From: Anniella stebbinsi
Lineage: Eukaryota; Chordata; Lepidosauria; Squamata; Anniellidae
Reading direction: 5' to 3'
Length of the DNA: 64,000 nucleotides
Assembly (NCBI GenBank): GCA_029215795.1
Contig: JARDYH010000001.1
Coordinates: 180,861,654 to 180,925,653 of the forward strand
Positions 32,545 through 43,774 of the stretch are shown here, piece by piece; positions within the stretch are counted from its first letter, which is position 1; every line of letters begins with the position of its first letter. A model generated the notes under the pieces. It was not told where the DNA came from and did not search any database. It saw only the letters and a list, made by a program, of their open reading frames with translations. The position numbers and the translations under genes are program-made.

Positions 32545-32960
32545 CTAGGCCCAGGGCGCAAGAAAATAGCAGCAAACATATAAATGAGGTAGAAGGATTT
32601 TATTAACTGAGGGTGGGGATATATATGGGAAGAACAGCTAAAAAGAACACCACTCAGGCATGCATCGCATAAAACTCCAAAGTAGGGCCTGCCATTGCTG
32701 TGCCACGAATACCTCCGCACACACCATGAGGAGGGGCAAGACAAAAAACCAAAGGGGGAGTTCTTCACTTTATACTTTCTGTCTCTCTGCATCTACCCCC
32801 CCCCCCCCCAACTCCCAACTCTGCTTGGCACCATGGGTGCCTGGCTTCACACCTTCCCAGCTGCAGATTCCTCCTTCTTGCTGGTCTGGTAGTTTATGAC
32901 TTTGGAACTGATAAAGCCAGTCCTTCCTGGTGCCAAGGCCTTCTCTATCTTGTCTGCCTC
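32545..32960 (-). mobile_element. Ngaro-like 3' end, third copy, minus strand
   Basis: The minus strand carries the same 3' landmarks as the 11.4-11.8 kb and 60.4-60.8 kb copies. These are a GGCACCCATGGTGCCAAG block (complement of about 32827-32842), then after about 230 bp GTTAATAAAATCCTTCTACC and a terminal TGCTATTTTCTTGCGCC (compare CATTATTTTCGCC at the 60.4 kb end). No coding part is recognisable. The assignment rests on these short matches in the right order. Confidence 0.5.
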
Positions 32961-33060
32961 CCTTCCCCAGGTGGCCTGTTCTAAATCCATCGGCTGGGGC
33001 CCCTTTTCCTTACAATACATGTTTTAAAGGTGTCATGCTAAAACTACTTTCCCCCTTACT

Positions 33061-34488
33061 ACATACTGCATCCCTGCCCAGTGCAGTCTATCTGACCTCC
33101 TTCACATTCTTAATTTAGGAAAATAATCTAAGCAACGGCGTGCATATTTACATCACAAAGAAGAAACTTGGGAACTAGACTTTCATGAGGGTGAAGATTA
33201 GATCCCCCCTCCCAACAAAATCCCCCTGGGGAGAAGAAATGACTCAGGACATACGAAAAACCCTTCTGGTTAAGACCAAAGATCCATGTAATTCACCATC
33301 TTCTTTCCCATTAGCCAGCATAGCCAATGGTGAGGGATGATGGGAGTTGTAGGCAAAAATGTCTGGTGTGCCACAAGTTGCCCACTCCTGCTCTATCATG
33401 ATATGCCATTCTAGAAAATGAACGAGTGTCACATTCTTTGTTTTTGAAGGTTCAGAGCCACCAACCTATCACAATTTTGGGACTAAATGTACAGACTGTG
33501 GACCGATAAGAACACACCTAGTATGTATTTATTAACATTTGCTCTTCTTTGCTCACTAAATGATCCTCAACTGCTCTTCCTGCATCCCCTTCTCTGCCAG
33601 GTAGTCAACTTCTTCTTGTTCTTGTTGACTAAATTCTGTTTAGCAGTTCCTGATATGTGAATAACTTCCCTAAGCCCTGAGCAATGTATGCTGTTAGATA
33701 TAATTTTTAAAACGTTGTTTGATAGGGCACTTTATAATAAAATTGCTGCTAAAAATGCATTTTCGAGTCAAAACAATCATATTTTTTAAACCAAACAATC
33801 TTTTGTGGTGGTATTTTGTCTCAGTGATTGAGCAGCAATGTTATTTCATCTATTTTGTTTTATGCAGGTTTTGCGTAAGCAAAAGAAGCTGGTCTTGAAA
33901 GCCTCACTTTTTAAAAAGAGATTCTGACATGTGATTTACTGGTGTTATCTGATGAATTTCAAAGCAAATATATATCTTTCCTCTTTCCTACAATGTTAGG
34001 TGTAACTGCTATGAATATCCATGTATTTCAAAGTCGATAAGATGAAAAATGTAGGGTTTCTAGAGACTTCATTTGTTAGTAAGCATAATAGGGTAATACC
34101 TTTTCTGCAGCACGTCCTTCCTGTACTGCAACTTTTGTCATTTATCGGGGGGGAGGGGGCTCCTTTGCTCCTCTTTTTGTTGTTGTTGTTGTTGTTGATT
34201 TCCGTAGCAGCAAAATATGTTGCTGTTGGCAAGTGGAATGGAATATTTAGTGTTAGCAGGGCCATTTTGGTGAAAAAGATGAAATAAAAATGAGAAACAA
34301 ATAAGTTTCATTGTTATTAATAAATTCATCATGGGTAATAAATTGTGTGATGGCACATGATGAAAATGAGGGCCCATGGGGTAAAAATAATAAGGAAGAC
34401 CACACAAATATGAAATTATGAATATCAACCTGGAGTTCTGAAAAACAGTAACTAGATTTAGGGGAAGAGAAGAAAGCCTGGCGGTAAA
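33061..34488. other. Unique noncoding DNA
   Basis: Contains a short (TTG)n at 34177-34197 but no recognised gene or repeat. Confidence 0.4.
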
Positions 34489-34489
34489 A

Positions 34490-34550
34490 AATGTGCAGTG
34501 CAATCCTATGAATGTTGAGTTCAATGAGTCTTACTCCCAGGTAAAGGATG
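34490..34550. repeat. Short palindromic interspersed repeat, copy 3
   Basis: GCAGTGCAATCCTATGAATG then TTGAGTTCAATGAGTCTTAC and TCCCAGGTAA, related to copies at 26.9 and 30.15 kb. Confidence 0.6.
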
Positions 34551-34610
34551 ACAGACCTAAACTAAGGATTAGAGTAGTGATTCAAAAATAATGGATTTGG
34601 ATTAAGCAGT

Positions 34611-35150
34611 TGTTAGACAAAACTTGTGTCCAGATTCTTCTCCTAGGAGGATAAAGCCATATTCCCACTAAGATGCACAGAGTCCATTATCTTGGTCCAA
34701 CACAGTTTTATTAAAGCAATCAGCTGAATGGGTGACCTTAGGGTCTCATGCCACCAAAGGCCACACCTCAAAGGATACAAGCACCTACTTTTATAACATA
34801 CAGTAAACATCATGTCATAGCTACAGACAATGCATGCGCGAGCATAACTCAATGCATCTCTATGTGAGCCACCGCCTTTTGGGCTAACGCCAAAGACCAC
34901 CTTGTTTCTCCTCAGTAGCTCATTATTGTGCCTAGGAACGAAAGTGGGCAGTTACAGCTAGGACACAATATCTGCTACTTTTGAGGAATGTTGCAGCTTC
35001 TGACCAAGGCCAAGTTATGATTGTTCCTTGTTCCCAGCTGCTACATACATAGACTGTTCTTGGCTTTAAACAAGTGTTCCCAGCAAGCAATCCCAGCATT
35101 CTATGCGAGGGAGAGAAAGATGGCTTCACTCTGGCTAGCAATATCTAACA
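34611..35150 (-). mobile_element. Solo LTR 2 (540 bp), 4-bp target duplication CAGT
   Basis: Begins TGTTAGACAAAAC and ends ATATCTAACA, giving 7-bp inverted ends TGTTAGA/TCTAACA. It is flanked by CAGT at 34607-34610 and 35151-35154. On the minus strand a TATA box (GTTATAAAAG, complement of 34787-34796) precedes AATAAA (complement of 34707-34712) by about 80 bp, as in an LTR with U3, R and U5. A 4-bp duplication is typical of gammaretrovirus-like (class I) endogenous elements, but other LTR elements can give 4 bp too. No internal genes adjoin, so it is solo. Confidence 0.82.
34787..34796 (-). promoter_or_regulatory. TATA box of solo LTR 2
   Basis: The complement reads GTTATAAAAG, positioned upstream of the LTR polyadenylation signal at 34707-34712. 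Confidence 0.5.
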
Positions 35151-35454
35151 CAGTGGACCTTGGAAGGTTGTGCGTTGGGTCACCACCCAACTAATCATGT
35201 GTACTGGAGATATATTCCATACTGAAGAATGGCATGACCTCACATTTACCAGTGTGAGTAAACTGTGAATCAGCACACATTTTTTTTAAAAAAATCAGGA
35301 AATGATGAATTTATATCAACTCAGACTGATGATGATGTAAGGTTAGCATGTTGGGTGGGAAACATGGAACCAGGTTGCTCCGAAAGCGTCAAAAACGCTT
35401 TTGATAACTCAGCAAGTAGAAGCCAAATATTTCCTTGCTCCCTCCCTCCCAGGA

Positions 35455-35575
35455 GCTCTGGGGACTGTTCCATTTTGTCTTTACAAATACTCATTGAGGC
35501 AGCTGAGAAAGAGAGAGAGCAACTTGTCCAAGGCCATAGTGAACATCAAGGCTGAGGTGTGATTGTAACGTGTGT
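35455..35575 (+). mobile_element. MIR-like SINE fragment
   Basis: CATTGAGGCAGCTGAGAAAG then AGCAACTTGTCCAAGGCCAT and TGAGGTGTGATTGTAAC follow the MIR 3' core order (GAGGAAACTGAGGC, AACTTGCCCAAGGTCA, GGATTCGAAC). Old and diverged. Confidence 0.7.
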
Positions 35576-36665
35576 TCGCAATTAATTTACAATGAGAACC
35601 AATGCAGTATATCACACTGGCTCTCCTTTAATTCTGCGATATGTGTTCATTTTTTTAGAGTGATGCCAGAAACCGTTCAGTTAGTTTCACATTCAGTTTA
35701 AATACAAAGGAGTCCTTTAATTTTTAAAAAACTTTGTTGCATTATAGGAGGAGATAAGTGGTTCTTTTGATTGTGTCCCATTGATTTGGTTTTGCTTTGC
35801 TTTGCTTTTGTGAAATAAGTCTTGTTTTCTGTAATGAAACTTTTGTTTTCCTTGGCCCTTCGATATTGTCTTCTTTCAAAAATTCACCATTTATGACTCT
35901 GAGCTGAACAAAAACCTTCCCTTAAAAATGAGAAGAGCACAATGCCCTCCATTTCTGAAATCGTTACAATTGACTTTTAGACAATCAATGTGCTAAATGA
36001 TATAATTATCCAGTGGTCTTTTCCCCATTTAAACCAGTTAGAAAGTTAAAGGTTTGTTTTAGATCAATTCTGACCACTTTGTGTGCAAATTACACAACTG
36101 CCTTTTCCTTAACTTATCTCACAAATCCAATTCAATATGGGCAGATCCATTTAAAATGCTTCTCTGACCATCAGTAATTCTCTATTTGAATACTAACTTG
36201 TCTAAGCCTAAAACATGTGCAGCAGCTATTGCTTTTTGTTATGAATGACATCTTGGTGCCTTAAATGTTTGATGGGAACAAATATCAGACACTCCATAAC
36301 TATTCTCTTTCTAATGAACAAAAAAATCGCATGCATTTGTTGGGTAGATATGGAGCACTTCTTTCTGGCACTCTAAGTTGTTTGTAAGTAAATTATTTTC
36401 CACCTTTCCTCCTTCAAATAGTATGTTTGTATTTATGAGGATTGGTGTAGATTCACACAACTTTCCCCACAGCTCTATATAACATGCCCAACAACCGGTG
36501 CCAGATATATATGTATATTCTAGTGCTTTGAAATACCTACAATGGTGTTTTTTGTCTGAACATATGGATTAATTTCAAAGGACCAGGTTGTACATTCATA
36601 GAAAAAGACAGTTGCGTAAATGCACTCAGACCAGAATGTGTTGCTGTTACTTCAGAAACAGGCAC
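35576..36665. other. Unique noncoding DNA, possible conserved noncoding element
   Basis: No repeats seen. AT-rich with TCAATGTGCTAAATGATATA and TAATTATCC-type motifs (35985-36010). Could be ordinary intron or a conserved noncoding element; only comparison with other genomes can tell. Confidence 0.35.
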
Positions 36666-36669
36666 AGTG

Positions 36670-37082
36670 GTGATCCCTAAAGCTCAGGTATCTGATGACC
36701 ACTTTCTCCATTACGAATATGCCCACTTCTTGGGATCATCGTCGGAGGTCCTTCTGTGTCCCAGCATCCCCAGAAATAAGCCTAATTTGGACCACGAAGA
36801 AGGCCTTTTTGCCCTTTCTGTAATGGCTTTCTGTAGGATGGGCAAAACCTTCCTTTTTAGGGAGGTTTTGGGGCTATAAATGGTTGCTCCCTTTTTGAAG
36901 TGGTTTTAATGGTTGTGGCTATATTATTTGTTATGGTTATTTATAATATTTTGTCTCTGTTATTTAAGACTGCTTTATTATTGTTGCCAGATGCTTTTTA
37001 AAAACAAGCTCTAATTTTAACTTATGTCTTTAGCCATTTGTTGAGAAAAGGCAGGGTATAAATGTTTTAAATAAATAAATAA
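36670..37082 (+). mobile_element. LINE 3' end (L2/CR1 group)
   Basis: A decayed C-terminal reading (HEEGLFALSVMAFCRMGKTF then LFREVLGL) is followed by a T-rich 3'UTR. The tail is TTGTTGAGAAAAGGCAGGGT then ATAAATGTTTTAAATAAATA, the stem-plus-short-repeat end of this LINE group. Confidence 0.6.
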
Positions 37083-37357
37083 CTATACAAGACTGGGCAA
37101 TGGAACTACTAACTTGAAAGATGTGTTTGACTGCAACCAAGACCATATGTATTCAGAGTATAGAAATCATCAGCAGTTTGGGCTAAATCAATGATCCAGA
37201 TCTTTGATGTGGTCTTTGATGAGCCTGTATCATATATCCTTGGGGAGGCCTGCAAGAACACAAAGCAATTAAGAATACTTCAAACCCATGTGATATAAAA
37301 TGAACTAGCTATATATTTGTGTTTTAGACTCTGTTACAATCTGGGCAAAGTATAAAC

Positions 37358-37367
37358 TTTATATATA

Positions 37368-37407
<40 letters not shown>
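37358..37407. repeat. (TA)n microsatellite
   Basis: About 50 bases of TA with one GTG interruption. Confidence 0.9.
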
Positions 37408-37408
<1 letters not shown>

Positions 37409-38490
37409 ATTCAAGGTAATGAAGAGGCAACATTTTGTATGTTTGGGGACCTGTTGTGTTAGGGAATTGGATGCTGCATGACATGCAAGCTGGCTTAGTT
37501 CTTTTAAGCATTGGGCCCAGGACCTCTTTACCCTTCATGACCTTTCAAAGCTTGTCTCCAATTTATATCATGACCTGGCTTCGACAAAGATTAAATTGCA
37601 TTTGTTTTATTTTTTAAAACTCATCTACCTGTAATCCATCTCAGGTTTGTGGAAACTGAACTATTACTAGGGCAAAAAATGGAATGCAAGCCCTCCCCAT
37701 TTTCTATTCTTTTGAGCTTCAGTCAAGATTCAGTAACTATTTAGAGGATGTTCTTTCCTGGTATTCCATTTTCCCACAAAATAGCACAGTTAACTACTAG
37801 TAGAGATGCCTAGTCCTTTGTTATTTTTGCCATTGTCGTTGCTGTGAACAAAATACCTATTGTTATTTGTGAATGGAAAGACTGCTTTCTATTTCAAGGA
37901 GCTCTGGAAGGTACAAGTAGTCTCTGCTGAAATCTGTCCTTCAGTTTTTCAAAAGCTTTCTTCCCCTACATCTGTTTTTCTGCCTCATTCTCAGCATGCT
38001 TTAGAATTTCTTTTATTGCTGTATTTTAGCTTAATGTATCATTGCAACTGAAGCGGCCCATGAGAATTTTACTGACAGAATTTATTTTCTACCAAATTGA
38101 ATGAGAATGGTTAAAAAAATGCAGAATGATTTTTCAACATTGCACTAAGTACAACACATCTTTGTATGCTCTGAGCTGCATCTCTACCCCACCTATGGGA
38201 TCCTTGTCTGTGAGAGCCAGGACAGTCAGGATTGGGGCAGAAGGTGTACTTTGGACTTTGCTGCAGCCGTGTCCCAAAGGGCAGTGCTTTCATTTCCCCA
38301 AGAGTAGTGAGTGAAATCCGTTCACTGAAAGATGAGAAAGTAAAGGGGTTCACTCAGGGAAATAACCTCAGTGTGGGCTAAATCTGTCCCATTGCCTGGT
38401 GACGCAGGCCACTGAGAATTGAGCAGGCTCCTCTGTGCTTCTTTGTCAGAGTAATGTGATCTTAGGTTCAGTTTCTTGGTCATGCTAGAG
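37408..38490. other. Unique noncoding DNA, no feature seen
   Basis: No recognisable gene or repeat. Confidence 0.4.
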
Positions 38491-38679
38491 TCATTCATTC
38501 ATTCTATTTCTGTGCCACCCAATAGCCAAGTTTACAAAAATTAAAACCCTAAAAATACAATACAATACAACTCAAAACCTTTAACATACAAAAACATAAA
38601 AACAAGTTTAAGGATTAAACAGTAAAATCCCTGCTAAAAAGCTCTATCATATGCTGTCAAATACCTAGGAGGAGGAGAA

Positions 38680-39178
38680 AATCTTAACCAGAGGCATGTC
38701 TGAACCATGCATGTATCGTCTCTAGGTTGTCCCTGTGCATCCAGATGATGCAGGGGGCTCCCAGGGTCAACCAGGGACGACCAGAGACTTTCCCCAGGAT
38801 ATATGCAACCACAGATTTCCTGGTTCTTCCATGGTCCCGGGACAACCCCGAGGACCATGTGTGGCGTGGGCTCCTGAGTCCTCAAATGGGCACGGAGCTG
38901 CGTGGGGTGGTTCCCTGCCCATGGGGGTGGGGGCAGCATTTTTGCCATCCCTTGGATGGTGGCACCAAATTTCCCATTCCCCCCCCCTTTTTTTTTTTAC
39001 TTACCATTGCGCAGGATCACAATGGCTCTCCTTAAAAAAAAAAAAAAAGCTGTTCCATGCCAGAACATCCCTGCTGGCTTCTGGGATGGCACACAGGTGT
39101 ATGGACACTGGGGGAGGGTCGTGGAAGCTGGAAAGCCTGAGATCCTCCCCCCCCCCCATCCTGGAAGGGTCATAGGTA
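38680..39178. mobile_element. GC-rich insertion in the L2 (DNA-element-like)
   Basis: About 500 bp that break the L2 between its tail and C-terminal coding part. It contains long C, T and A runs (38979-38998, 39033-39048, 39146-39158), a CTTACCATTGCGCAGGATCA segment and CCCATGGGGGTGGGGGCAGC. Layout (polypyrimidine tract, then TTAAAAAAA...GC) resembles family A. Frames overlapping it are spurious. Confidence 0.45.
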
Positions 39179-39700
39179 GAGATGAGCCCCTGGTTGTGAG
39201 CTGTGTAAGGCTTTATAGGTCAAACCAGCACCTTGAATAGGTATTGGAACCATACAGGCAACCAGTGCCAACAGGCCAGGATCAGTGTTATATGTTCAGA
39301 TCTTCTGGTCCCTGCTATGCATTAGGCCATTGCATTATGCACATGCTGCAGCTTCCAACCCATTTTCAAAGGCAGCCCCATGTAGAGTGCAATGCCGTAA
39401 TTTAACTTGGAGGTTACCAAGGCATAGACTATTGAAGTCAGGTTATCCCTATCCAGATAAGGGTGTAGCTGGGCTATCAGTTGAAGCTGCTGGAATGCAC
39501 TCACTGCCACTGGGGCAACATAAACCTCAAATGACAATGATGACTCCAGGACAGCCTCAAAGCTCCAAAGCTGCTCCTTCAGTAGGAGTGCGACCCCCGT
39601 CCAGAACAGGTTGGCACACATTCCATTCAATGAGAAGAACCACCCACGAACAGCATCTCAGTCTTGTATGGATTGAGTTTCAGTATATTAGCCCTCCTCT

Positions 39701-40099
39701 GGGGGCTGCCTAGATGCTCTGAAAAGCCTGTGGTCACTGCACAGTGGAACTACATCAGTTATACAACACAGAAGCCACCTCACAGCCATCACAGGGCTTT
39801 CCCATGAAGCTGCGATTTTAAAAAGTTGGGGAGTTAACACAACATTTTAGCTGGAGTGAGGCGAATACTGTGTACCTGCTGTCTAACCTAGCTCCAGCTT
39901 TGCAGCAGAGGTGTCCCTGGGTGAATAGCAACACCTGACTGGCCACCATCCACCCAGCCAGAGGGCAGGGGTGGGCCCAGCGAGCCAAATGGCCACTGTG
40001 TGCTCCCTCAGCATCAGGATTAGCTGATCCCACCCCACAGCAGAGAAAGCAAGGGCTTTCCCTAAATGCAGCAGCAACATCAAGACAACCCCCCACCCC
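39701..40099. mobile_element. Nonautonomous DNA element, family A copy, inverted ends
   Basis: Ends are GGGGGCTGCCTAGATG and, inverted, GGGGGGTTGTCTTGATG. The inside has AAAAAGTTGGGGAGTTAACA, TTTTAGCTGGAG, CTGACTGGCCACC, and GGGCCCAGCGAGCCAAATGG, in the same order as the 16.5 and 28.6 kb copies. The L2 reads AGCCCTC before it and CAGTCCATTGTCACAGCCAG after it, which are contiguous in sister copies, so the limits are good to a few bases. Target duplication not clear. Confidence 0.65.
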
Positions 40100-40329
40100 A
40101 GTCCATTGTCACAGCCAGGCATTGATTTAACACATCTAGAGCCTCACCTGATGAAGATGAAAATGAGAAATAGAGCTGTGTTGCACCCATAGTTTCATGT
40201 AGATGTCAAATAGTATGGGGGATAAAACCAACTCTTGCTGAACCCCACACTGAAGAATCCATGGGACTGAGCCATATCCCCCAAGCACCACCTTCTGGAG
40301 CTGGCCATCCATAGGATCATCCATAGGAT

Positions 40330-40738
40330 CAGGCACTACTTCAGGGGGAGAGACGCTGTGCCATCAAGGGTGAGCTATTCCACCTGCTCCCCTACCACCA
40401 CCACCAACACACACATACACATGCCTGGAGACTTTAAGGCTGGAGCTTAAGTTTGGGAGACACTGCTTCAGGGGGAGAGATGTTATTGCAACCAAGGTTT
40501 TCCCCCTTATCTGTTCTGTTTTGTTGTAAACTTGCATTTAGTATATTTTTTAGTATTGTTGTAATATTGTTGTTTAGTATAAATATTGTTAAATATTGTT
40601 AAATATTGTTGTAATATATTGTTGAATATTGTTTTCCTGATATTTCTGTTGTAAACTTGCGTTTTGTAAACCGCCCAGAGAGCTTTGGCTATGGGGCGGT
40701 ATATAAATGTAATAAATGAAATGAATGAAATGAAACTA
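40330..40738 (+). mobile_element. L2 LINE 3'UTR/tail inserted on plus strand
   Basis: TTTGTAAACCGCCCAGAGAG then CTTTGGCTATGGGGCGGTAT and ATAAATGTAATAAATGAAAT is the L2 3' signature with a (AATG)n tail, opposite to the surrounding L2. Its 3'UTR includes tandem TAAATATTGT units (40560-40620). Severely 5'-truncated. Confidence 0.8.
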
Positions 40739-41370
40739 CTGCAATGCAGTACCCCAAACCTCCAACTCTGACAGTTACCCCAGAAGGATACCATGGCCTA
40801 AAGTTGTTAAGAGAGTGGTCTCACTGCCACCTCTTTCTGTCAGCCAGGGACCACCCCTTCTAACATGGAGTCATTAATAATTTCTCTGGTCCAGCGAGCT
40901 GTTCCCTCCCTACCAAATTCAATATGCCATGAGGGGCAAGGATCCAGTACAGAGGTGGTCATATGAACCTGCTCATATACCTTGTCAATGTCCTCATCCA
41001 ACAAAACTGGACAAGACTGCACTCTGAATACCACACCTGAGTCAGCTGCTATACCAATGGAGTCTGTGCCCCAGCAGAAGTAAGGGATTTTATCCTGGAA
41101 GTGCCTTGTAAACCTGTCACAGAAGGCCTTACCATGACCTTCTTAGGACCAGCAAACAACTCTAAAAGCTCTGCTGAGTGGCATACAGAGGATGTAATAG
41201 AGGCAAAGAAGTACTGGGGGGGGGGGTGCCTCCAAATTAGCTTGAACATTGACACATACCAGTGTTTGCTTGCATCGGTTGGGAGTTTTCTTCCATTTAT
41301 GCTCAAGCCATCTTCCTACCTATTTCACGCACTCAGCTCTGAGGTATACCATGGAGCCATATGAGCTCAA

Positions 41371-42635
41371 CTAATCAGGAGAGAGCACTCAGGATGCACA
41401 ATGTGTTTTGCAACCATCCCTCAATGCTCCCCAAGTATTCATGCTTGGGTTGAGCTCCATTACATACACATATCTCATGTGAGAAGGATGCAAATAATTT
41501 TTGCCAGTAATGTGCTGTTTGCTGCTAAATTATTGTGGCAAAATCCAGACAAACAAAGAGAAGCCTTCAGTGGAGGCAGGACCGGCATACAATACTTACA
41601 TGTAACACCCACACCCACACACCCACACCATTTAAACAAATATAGACTGTTAAAGTTAGGTACACGTTCTTTTTTAATACTGGAAACCAATATGGTATAT
41701 TAAAATGGCACCAAGCCAAGTAGAGCAATATGGGATCAGGTATTATCAATTATATAAAGAACAGTACTCATGAGACAGAAATGTACTTACATGTTGGTCT
41801 AAAATACATGGACAAAATAAGGATTTCTCAGAAAACAGGGCTTCGCCTGGACTGGGGAGGGGGAAGAGGGAGTAATTCTACAGCATACTATTTATTTATT
41901 TATTACATATGTGCTTAAATATGCAACAGATCTTGCTTTTGTCAGTTTCCATTCCCTCCACACCTTTTTAATAGATATATTAATTAAATTTCTTTCCTTT
42001 AATGAGCTACATACTTTACGCTTTGGGGGTCACCAAAGTAAGTTTTAAAATCAATTTACAATTACATATGTAGTAATAAGAGAGCACAGAATTAATTGTC
42101 TGTGGGGCAGGACTGTAACCTTCTCATAATGCAAGTTTCATTAGGGTAAGGTCTATTATTACAAGGAATCATGAAAATAATGGGGGTGGGTGTATTCAGC
42201 AAGAAATAACAAATGAGGGCCATTTTGAGATAAGGAAAGCTGTTTGCTGCTTTGAGTGTGATAGCAGGCCCCCATACTGTATGTAAATAGATAGGGTCAA
42301 CTTTCTCTAGTGTGCACAGAGCACATAGTACAAGAATTAATTTTCATCCTATTCTGGAGAGTGACAAGAGGAGGTTTTCTAATTATGCCCCAAGGCTGGA
42401 TATGACTAACCTCTGCAACACAGTCAAATGTAAAAAAAAAAAGTACAAGCCATTCTCAGTACATATAGGTGATCTGAACACGTGAAATAGCTCACATTAT
42501 TTCTTGCTCCTGAGTGTGAATTTGTGAGTGCACACACAAAGGCTTCCCCACCCCACCCCCTGCCCCCACCATACATTGTGTGATGATTTTGGAAGAACTT
42601 TGCTTCAGATGCTGTGACTAATGTTCCAGATTTCA
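41371..42635. other. Unique noncoding DNA, no feature seen
   Basis: No recognisable gene or repeat apart from a (TTTA)n run near 41890. Confidence 0.4.
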
Positions 42636-43460
42636 TGAGCTGTTTATTTCGTCCTCTGTTTTTACATGATGGGGGAGTCTACACCAACAGGATTGTTTCT
42701 CAGTCATCGCTAACAGGGCACATGACGTTCACCTGCTCCCGCGGTAATCTCGGCTCTATCTCTCAGTTTTCCCGGAATATCCCTGACTGCGTTTGTCACA
42801 GTTTTTCTGGTTCTCTTGCTTCCATTCCAAAGAACGTTTGCTGTATGCCCCCCCTTGCAAGCTCATTGCTGTTTGCCACGAGTTCCGGGCTCAGCAAACA
42901 GCCGGTCAGCTGTGAGGAGCGTATGCATGGGTATCGGAGGTGTGTGGGAGTGGACCTATCCGCCATTTTGCCACATAGATATCGACATATTTTACCGTGA
43001 AATGTCTTTGATTTTTTTTAATACAAACATATCTCTGCACATTCCTCATGAGTCATCTCTGCCCCATAGCCATCTGCCCACTTCTACCGATACACATGCG
43101 GAAGCGCCGTAATGGGCCACACGTGCTCCCACAATGTGTCGTATTTCAACAGTCTTTTGTCTGGGAAGCCAGCCAACCCCCTTATCAAAGAATGTCCGGG
43201 AAGGACGCCAGCACTTATTTGTTTGAAGGTTTTTTATTTATATTCAAAAAGTCCATTTACCAAAGCCAGGGGTCACGCCAGAAAGTCAGTCAGTCCAAAT
43301 GTCGAAGCCGAAGGTCAAACCAGGTATTAGAGCAGTCCAGGGTCCAGAGCAAACAGTCAAGCCGGGTGTTCAGTCCACAGGTTCCAAGCCAGAAGTACGC
43401 GGGTTGTCAACAGCCAAATACGTCGGTTGTTCTCAATGAATCTCTGCTTACGCCTTCACC

Positions 43461-43471
43461 CTTTTTATCCT
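43461..43471 (-). promoter_or_regulatory. TATA-like box of solo LTR 3
   Basis: The complement contains GGATAAAAAGG, well placed between the U3 frame and the AATAAA at 43233-43238. Confidence 0.45.
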
Positions 43472-43513
43472 CGCTTGAGCCTGTCCACAGCTGTGTCCTA
43501 TTCCTTCGCAATC

Positions 43514-43774
43514 TTATTTAAGGCTTGCGTCAGCTGTGCTCTGTTTTTGTAATCTCATGAGCCGCCGCCTCTGCTGGGGAGTTACCGGACAAACCCCTTC
43601 AGGCCCAGAATCTTCCTCGTTAGAAACAGGGGGTGGGAGAGGGTGGCTTTCCTGGGGCTCTTCTGAGGAACCTCCCTGCCGTTCCTCCTTCTCCGGTAAG
43701 TCCTGGGGAATGGGTGAAGCTGCAGTCTCTGCCACTTCTTCCTCCTCAGAGGAAGATTCTTCAGACTGCCTCAT
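43514..43774 (-). CDS. Small acidic reading frame inside LTR 3 (86 codons)
   Basis: An ATG five bases into the LTR opens MRQSEESSSEEEEVAETAAS and continues for 86 codons with Glu/Ser/Pro-rich, disordered character (SEESSSEEEE, later EKEERQGGSSEEPQES) and ends near a basic RRRLMRLQKQ patch. No membrane segment or known domain. In an intact element it could be the tail of the upstream polyprotein running into the 3' LTR, or an LTR-encoded short protein. In this solo LTR it is probably not expressed. Composition bias could also keep the frame open, so protein status is uncertain. Confidence 0.35.
   Translation of the reverse strand: MRQSEESSSEEEEVAETAASPIPQDLPEKEERQGGSSEEPQESHPLPPPVSNEEDSGPEGVCPVTPQQRRRLMRLQKQSTADASLK

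Larger units (their letters stand above)
38493..41370 (-). mobile_element. L2 LINE, minus strand, with internal deletion and nested insertions
   Basis: The 3' tail (complement) at 38493-38560 reads TTGTAAACTTGGCTATTGGG plus a GAATGAATGAA tail. The C-terminal/thumb region lies at 39180-39700 (YLDRDNLTSIVYALVTSKLN, then YMGLPLKMGWKLQ) and the RT end at 40100-40315 (LQKVVLGGYGSVPWILQCGV, LFDIYMK). RT motif-A side remains lie at 40741-40800 (HGILLG), then the linker at 40810-41370 (VLLDEDIDKVYEQ, STSVLDPCPSWHI-like, SAELLEL). The RT fingers between PLLKK and HGILL are missing. Interruptions lie at about 38680-39178, 39701-40099 and 40330-40738. Inactive. Confidence 0.82.

Noticed and set aside
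38634..39240. Frames of 102-146 codons, including poly-Phe and poly-Lys stretches
   Set aside because: Run through homopolymer tracts of the insertion in the L2; not a gene.
42614..43112. 128- and 98-codon frames considered as a host exon
   Set aside because: No domain, and the sequence looks like part of a CpG-rich repeat around LTR 3.
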